Shown here: positions 55,181 to 64,000 of the stretch, piece by piece
Layout: each line of letters begins with the position of its first letter
How positions within the stretch are numbered: position 1 is the first letter of the stretch
Source of the DNA: Globodera rostochiensis
Taxonomy: Eukaryota > Nematoda > Chromadorea > Rhabditida > Heteroderidae
Reading direction: 5' to 3'
Assembly: GCA_018350325.1 (NCBI GenBank)
Contig: JAEVLN010000041.1
Coordinates: 62,001-126,000 of the forward strand
DNA: 64,000 bases
Made by a program: the position numbers and the translations under genes
Notes under the pieces: generated by a model
What the model was told of the DNA's origin: nothing
Seen by the model: the letters and a program-made list of their open reading frames with translations, nothing else
Databases searched by the model: none

Positions 55181-55589
55181 CAGGCCCGTAGCCAGGAATT
55201 TTTTTCGGGGGGGGGGGCAGTTCTTAGGGGTGTATTTTTTCCTTTTTATTGCATTTTTGTTCGTTTTTTAGGGGTTTGTTTTCCGTTTTTCCTCTATTTT
55301 TGTTAAGAAATTTTCAAAAATGCAAATTTCTTTTTTGCGTATTCTGCTTTACTGTTGGGGGGGGGGTCGGCGGTGCCGATAGGCGTCGCCGAGAAAATTT
55401 CGAATTTTTGACTCGATTTGTTAAGAGATTTTCAACCAAAAAATCGGCCTTTTATGTGAATTTGTTAAGAAAATTGGTCAAAAAATTGTAAAAGTGCAAA
55501 ACAATAGGGTCCCCCCTCTTGTTTTTTTTCTCAAATTTCTTTCGGGGGGGGGGGGCATGCCCCTCCCTGCCCCCCTGGCTACGGGCCTG
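55181..55589. mobile_element. MITE with CAGGCCCGTAGCCAGG inverted ends
   Basis: Perfect 16-bp terminal inverted repeats: CAGGCCCGTAGCCAGG at 55181-55196 and CCTGGCTACGGGCCTG at 55574-55589. The 8 bp outside are GGTCCACT (left) and GGCTCACT (right), an imperfect possible target duplication. The interior has G-runs and TTTGTTAAGAAA words and no coding frame. A truncated relative lies at 46784-47066. Confidence 0.85.
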
Positions 55590-56070
55590 GGCTCACTCGA
55601 CGCCCAACCTGGCGCCCTCTCGAGAAGAGAATGAGTCGCATACGCAAATGGCGCTTTTTTAGCACTTTTTTGTTTCCGCTCCATTCAAAAACAGCTTATT
55701 GCTGTGAACGATGAGTTAGCGTCTGCCCGGGACAGTGTCCCCCAACTCCCAAACTTTGGACGGCCATATGTCTGCCAAATCACAAAAAGTTCTCAAAAAA
55801 ATTGATATCATTCAGAAGCTCTCAGTACGATTCGTCTTTTTAAAAAAAAGTTATAGCTTAAAACGTGTGAAAATTGCCATTTTTAGTGCCAAGTTGTCGT
55901 TGTGGCGACATAACTTTCTTTGTAAACGTTATAACTTTTTGCTTATTTGACCAACCCAAACAATTTTAGTATCAGTTTGTCTGTAGATGCTAAAATAGAA
56001 AAGAGCTAAGCGATTCGATAAACTTTCGGCGCCGAACTGACCCCGACCCGGTCTGCCGCATAGTTATTAT

Positions 56071-56414
56071 TAGGGCCACAAATTATATGGATAAAATTCG
56101 CAAAATATGGAAAAATATGGATTATACAATTGTAAAATATGGAGCAAAAATAGCAAAATATGGACGAAATATAGATAAAAAAATTTTCATATATAGCAAA
56201 AAATGGGCAAGATTTTCCTAATTGAAGTAATAAGAGAAATATAAATCAGAGAAAATTTTTAAAATATTCATTTTTTTGGTGGCAGAATTTTTAGTCGCAA
56301 AAAAGACAATTTTTAGGGGTGCATTTTTTGAAATTTTGAAAAAGTCGAAAATATGGATTATAAAATGGGCTCTAGAAGATATACTTATGTCCGACACTGT
56401 AATTTGTGGCCCTA
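56071..56414. mobile_element. 344-bp hAT-like MITE with 8-bp target duplication
   Basis: Inverted ends TAGGGCCACAAATTA (56071-56085) and TAATTTGTGGCCCTA (56400-56414), flanked by the perfect 8-bp repeat GTTATTAT (56063-56070 and 56415-56422). The interior is rich in AAATATGGA words and has no transposase frame. It lies about 300 bp upstream of the alpha-tubulin copy A start. Confidence 0.88.
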
Positions 56415-56711
56415 GTTATTATTTTAAAATTGTGTGAATTTTGGCGTTTCGCTTATTTGTTAGTTTGTCTGCTGCTGGGCTGACCCATAGTGCAGCTTCA
56501 AATCATTTCGCAAATTTCAAAATTCCTCCCATTTAAAGTCGCCGTATTAACAAAGACAAGAAAATACTAAATGAAATAATACATATTTTAGTTTAGAAAA
56601 TTTATAAAAAGTCGTCGTGCGTGTAAAGGGTTATTTTATGCATTTTAGCTTTTAAACAAAAGACATTCTCTCTTTTCATAAATATTTCTAACAACTAAGA
56701 CCAAAATCAAC

Positions 56712-58440
<1,729 letters not shown>

Positions 58441-59210
58441 GTGAGAAATGGCGAAAAGAATATTAAATCGGATGTTGTTTTTTCTTTTTGGAGACTGTGG
58501 TGTTTTAGAAATGTTTTTTTTATAAATGATCTTGTTTTTTCTGGTTGTTAGACCTCAAATGAATGTCCACTGCATTGTATATAAGGGTTGGAACGGGGTA
58601 AAGTCCCTCTCTTGTCTCATAATGGGTAGGTTGGGGTAAAAGGGACGACACCCAACTCGCTACATGGCCAGCAAAGCTGAGAATTTGATTCTTTAGCCAT
58701 GACTTTTGAGATTTGTCCAATCGCTTAGCTTCTGCTTGTTGATAGCTTCTACTAATTGCAAGCTTTTGAATAATCAAAAATTCTATTTAGTTGACTTTGA
58801 AAAAAGTATATTATAACTACTTGGAAAAAATAGCGAGTTGCGGTAGCGGCGAGTTGGGTAAATACCGGGTAAAAAGACACAGTCCTTATGTAAAGTATGA
58901 GGGCGTATAACTCGCTTATGAATACACTTGACGCTATAATTCTTTCTCACCCAATTGTACAAAATGGGGCCAAAGCAAATTTAGTATAACCTATAAACGG
59001 CGGTTCCCCCGCAGCGCTGGTTTTTTTTGTTGCTCGGCCAAGCCAACACCCTCCAAACCATTCACTAACACAAAATGTTTCTAACAAGCTTGCCTGGAAA
59101 TCGCTTGTACTCATATTGTCGACTACCATTATGCTTCAGTTTCAACAATTTTATCGAACATTTACTTTGACAACAAAACAAATAGATCCAAAAGCCCTTC
59201 TTCCGTCTGT
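58441..59210. other. Spacer between tubulin copy A and rps-23
   Basis: Convergent 3' ends; AT-rich. Minus-strand frames at 58520-58777 and 58947-59129 have no recognisable content. Confidence 0.5.
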
Positions 59211-59847
<637 letters not shown>

Positions 59848-60997
59848 TTGATAGACGATAAATTAAAATCTAAATTAAGGTTAGCCGTTCATTAAATAAG
59901 AAAATGACAACAGATATGTAACTCCCAACCATCAACTTCTTTCGGCGAGAAAAAGCCATTCAGTTCTCTCGTAGAGAGGAGTCGAATGAGGTAAAATATC
60001 AACTCGTTTTTCACCAATTCGATTTTTAATCAACTTGGTTTTTTTGGAAACGAGTTGAACAAAAAGAATCGAAAATTCAACAGTACAAATGCATTTATGA
60101 TCAAAATCGGACAAAAGCTTAGGCGTAAGCCTAACGAACCCATAAGCTCTTTTGAAATTCAAGGAAATAAACGAGTTGATGGCCGTTCGTCGAATGATAC
60201 ATAAAATGAACCAAACCGTCATGATTATTTTTGGGTTTTACCCAGTCTTTAAAACATGCTGGAAACGAGATTGGTCTCAAATGTGCTTCGCTTTTGTGTA
60301 TATGAAATTCGGGAAATCGGTAAATTCAGAATTTCCCGGGAAATTTTGGAATCCCGTAGCATCTACATTGTTCCTGGATCAAACACGAAATGTTAGGCGC
60401 CGCGTAGTACATACATACATATTTGGACAAAAAATACGATTTTATTTTCTTGTTAAGATCACAAAATAAATTCAAAATGTTCTTGTCAAGATTAAGAAAA
60501 CTCTTTTTCTTGCCCAAGAACCCCATAAAATCGACCTTTTTTCCCCAATACCTACACCCTTAAAGATCGAAACTTTCAAGCTTTTTTGATATTTCGAAGA
60601 AAATAGTCTTTTTTTAATTTTAAACTGAAATTTTACCTTGTAGTAAACAAATTTTAAGCTATACGTGTTATTTTTATATAATTTTTTTGTAACTATTTTA
60701 TAAGTAGACTGCTGGTGAGCGGTGCTTGCCCCTAATTAGCGAGGAAAATACTAGAGTGCGAGGAAATGAAGAAATAGTTCCTTTAGTTCATTGTAGGTTT
60801 GGCGTGGTATTTGCAGGTCGCTGTTTCTGTTGGTTGGACAGGTCTATCGTCAGTTACAGAAAGCATCTACGCAAAATTTTAATTCCCAGCATCCTTAATA
60901 AATGCGCAAATCGATAATTCACATTTAAAATTTTTAGCGCTTTTAAAAAAGACGTTCTTAAGAACATATTTCTAACAATCCAGAGACCAAAATCAAC
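59848..60997. other. Spacer between rps-23 and tubulin copy B
   Basis: Divergent promoters of rps-23 (-) and tubulin copy B (+). AT-rich, with a telomere-like word (AAGCCTAACGAACCC) near 60127 and degenerate GGGAAATTTT/CCCGGG words near 60310-60350. No gene is seen. Confidence 0.5.
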
Positions 60998-63095
<2,098 letters not shown>

Positions 63096-63904
63096 AAATG
63101 GATTGAGGTATGGAAAAACCAGAAGACATTTAATTGCTATTTCCTTGCGGATACTTTTGACACAACTCAGTGATCTTTGCTTTCCCCTGATCTGTTGCAA
63201 CGCGTAACACTTTCTGTCACAGAATCTGGTTGTGTTTTGCTTTTTGCTGCTTAATAAATACACTTGTGTAAATTTTAGAGATTTTGTTGACGCAGAGAAC
63301 TGTTAAAGTGAAATACTACTGTAGTAAAGGAAGATTCGTTAGGTAATTTATGCTAAAGAAGGTTTAAAAAATGAATATAGTAATGGGTAAGAGAGGAGTT
63401 ATTAATAGCAAAACGACGTTTTATTATGTGGTAAAAACGAATATAGCCGCACAAGAAGCGGCGTCTCTTTTAGCAGAAGTGCAGCGTGATGCTCGAGTTT
63501 GTCCCGCCCCCCTCTCTTTGAAGTTACGAAGCAAAGCGGTTTAAAACCGCTTAAGTTTGAGTATATTCGTTTTTAGCCTATAAAGTGATTCGAGTCTTCC
63601 AATAAAGGGCTCCAGCAGACCAACGAACGTCTCGTCATCGCCCAGTTGAGTTGGTCATTTGCACAGTGTGCCGCTCCATTCCTGTAATTGTTTATCAAAA
63701 ACGGAATTCAGTAGCCTTTCAGCATTCCCGAATCAGACATGTCGACACAAAAGTCACAGACAATCGTTTGTCAGGGGTCGGGGCATCCCCCACCTCTTTA
63801 GAATTAGAGACGGGGTCGGTAACTCTTATCTGAATTACCAATTCAAAAACAATTTGGTTTTCGAAAATCGGTTGGCCCGGTTTTTGTTCGGAATTCTGTC
63901 TCAC
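63096..63904. other. Region 3' of tubulin copy B
   Basis: No gene is supported. It contains a 150-bp inverted-repeat structure at 63430-63577. Confidence 0.5.
63430..63577. repeat. Short inverted-repeat element
   Basis: Perfect 13-bp inverted ends AAAAACGAATATA (63433-63445) and TATATTCGTTTTT (63562-63574), extendable by a few bases with one gap. Near the right end is a palindrome, AAGCGGTTTAAAACCGCTT. Probably a small MITE or a hairpin-forming relic. Confidence 0.6.
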
Positions 63905-64000
63905 CTGATTCAGCAAAGGGTCCAAGACGGTCATCTGTTCGCCCCCCTCGAAGCCCGAGGATCCGTTCTTCTCATTTGTACTCGTTGTCACCGCGGTGGA
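63905..64000 (-). CDS. Partial exon of an unidentified gene at window edge
   Basis: On the minus strand an open frame enters from beyond 64000 (TTSTNEKNGSSGFEGGEQ, TVLDPLLNQ). It meets a strong donor (CAG|GTGAGA) at 63905/63904. The segment is polar and has no recognisable domain. Being a single exon fragment, it may be a chance frame. Confidence 0.35.

Overview
The window is nuclear DNA of a nematode. The coding evidence is a set of animal genes broken by many short introns, usually 40-400 bp. The predicted proteins match well-known nematode and animal families: a classical protein kinase C, an EGL-15-type FGF receptor, a SAX-3/Robo receptor, an RME-4/DENND1 protein, a FAM20 kinase and alpha-tubulin. 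Long poly-C/poly-G tracts lie in introns, next to splice acceptors and between genes. That, with the overall character, suggests a tylenchid (possibly cyst-type plant-parasitic) nematode, but the species is an inference.

Layout. 538-6898 (+): pkc-2-like kinase with two candidate first exons and two alternative last coding exons. 7270-7975: 0.7 kb C/T low-complexity tract. 9098-11810 (+): biogenic-amine (D1-like dopamine type) GPCR. 12198-20199 (-): egl-15/FGFR with a 1.3 kb minisatellite and a 0.6 kb C-rich tract in its introns. 21969-33157 (-): four closely spaced genes in the order rpn-2, TREX-like exonuclease copy B, TREX-like copy A, TBC1D23; the even 160-200 bp spacing suggests an operon. 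33429-34157: foldback element with telomere-like repeats. 34696-37374 (+): rme-4. 38438-45746 (+): sax-3/Robo. 46428-47587 (+): small four-TM protein resembling TMEM128. 47600-51340: mostly C-rich non-coding DNA. 51387-53766 (+): FAM20-type secretory kinase. 55181-56414: two MITE-like elements. 56712-58440 and 60998-63095 (+): nearly identical alpha-tubulin genes, with rps-23 (59211-59847, -) between them. The window ends inside an unidentified minus-strand gene.

Common themes are cell-surface signalling and guidance (FGFR, Robo, amine GPCR, PKC) and membrane traffic (RME-4, TBC1D23), plus housekeeping genes (RPN2, RPS23, tubulin). Several orthologues are, from memory, X-linked in C. elegans, so this may be a piece of the ancestral nematode X.

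The most informative non-coding structures are short inverted-repeat elements with 8-bp target duplications. The duplications read directly at 2104-2199, 56071-56414 and 61032-61392; the last is confirmed by its absence from the sister tubulin gene. I saw no wholly new gene system. Gene models were built by eye from reading frame, splice-site and phase agreement.
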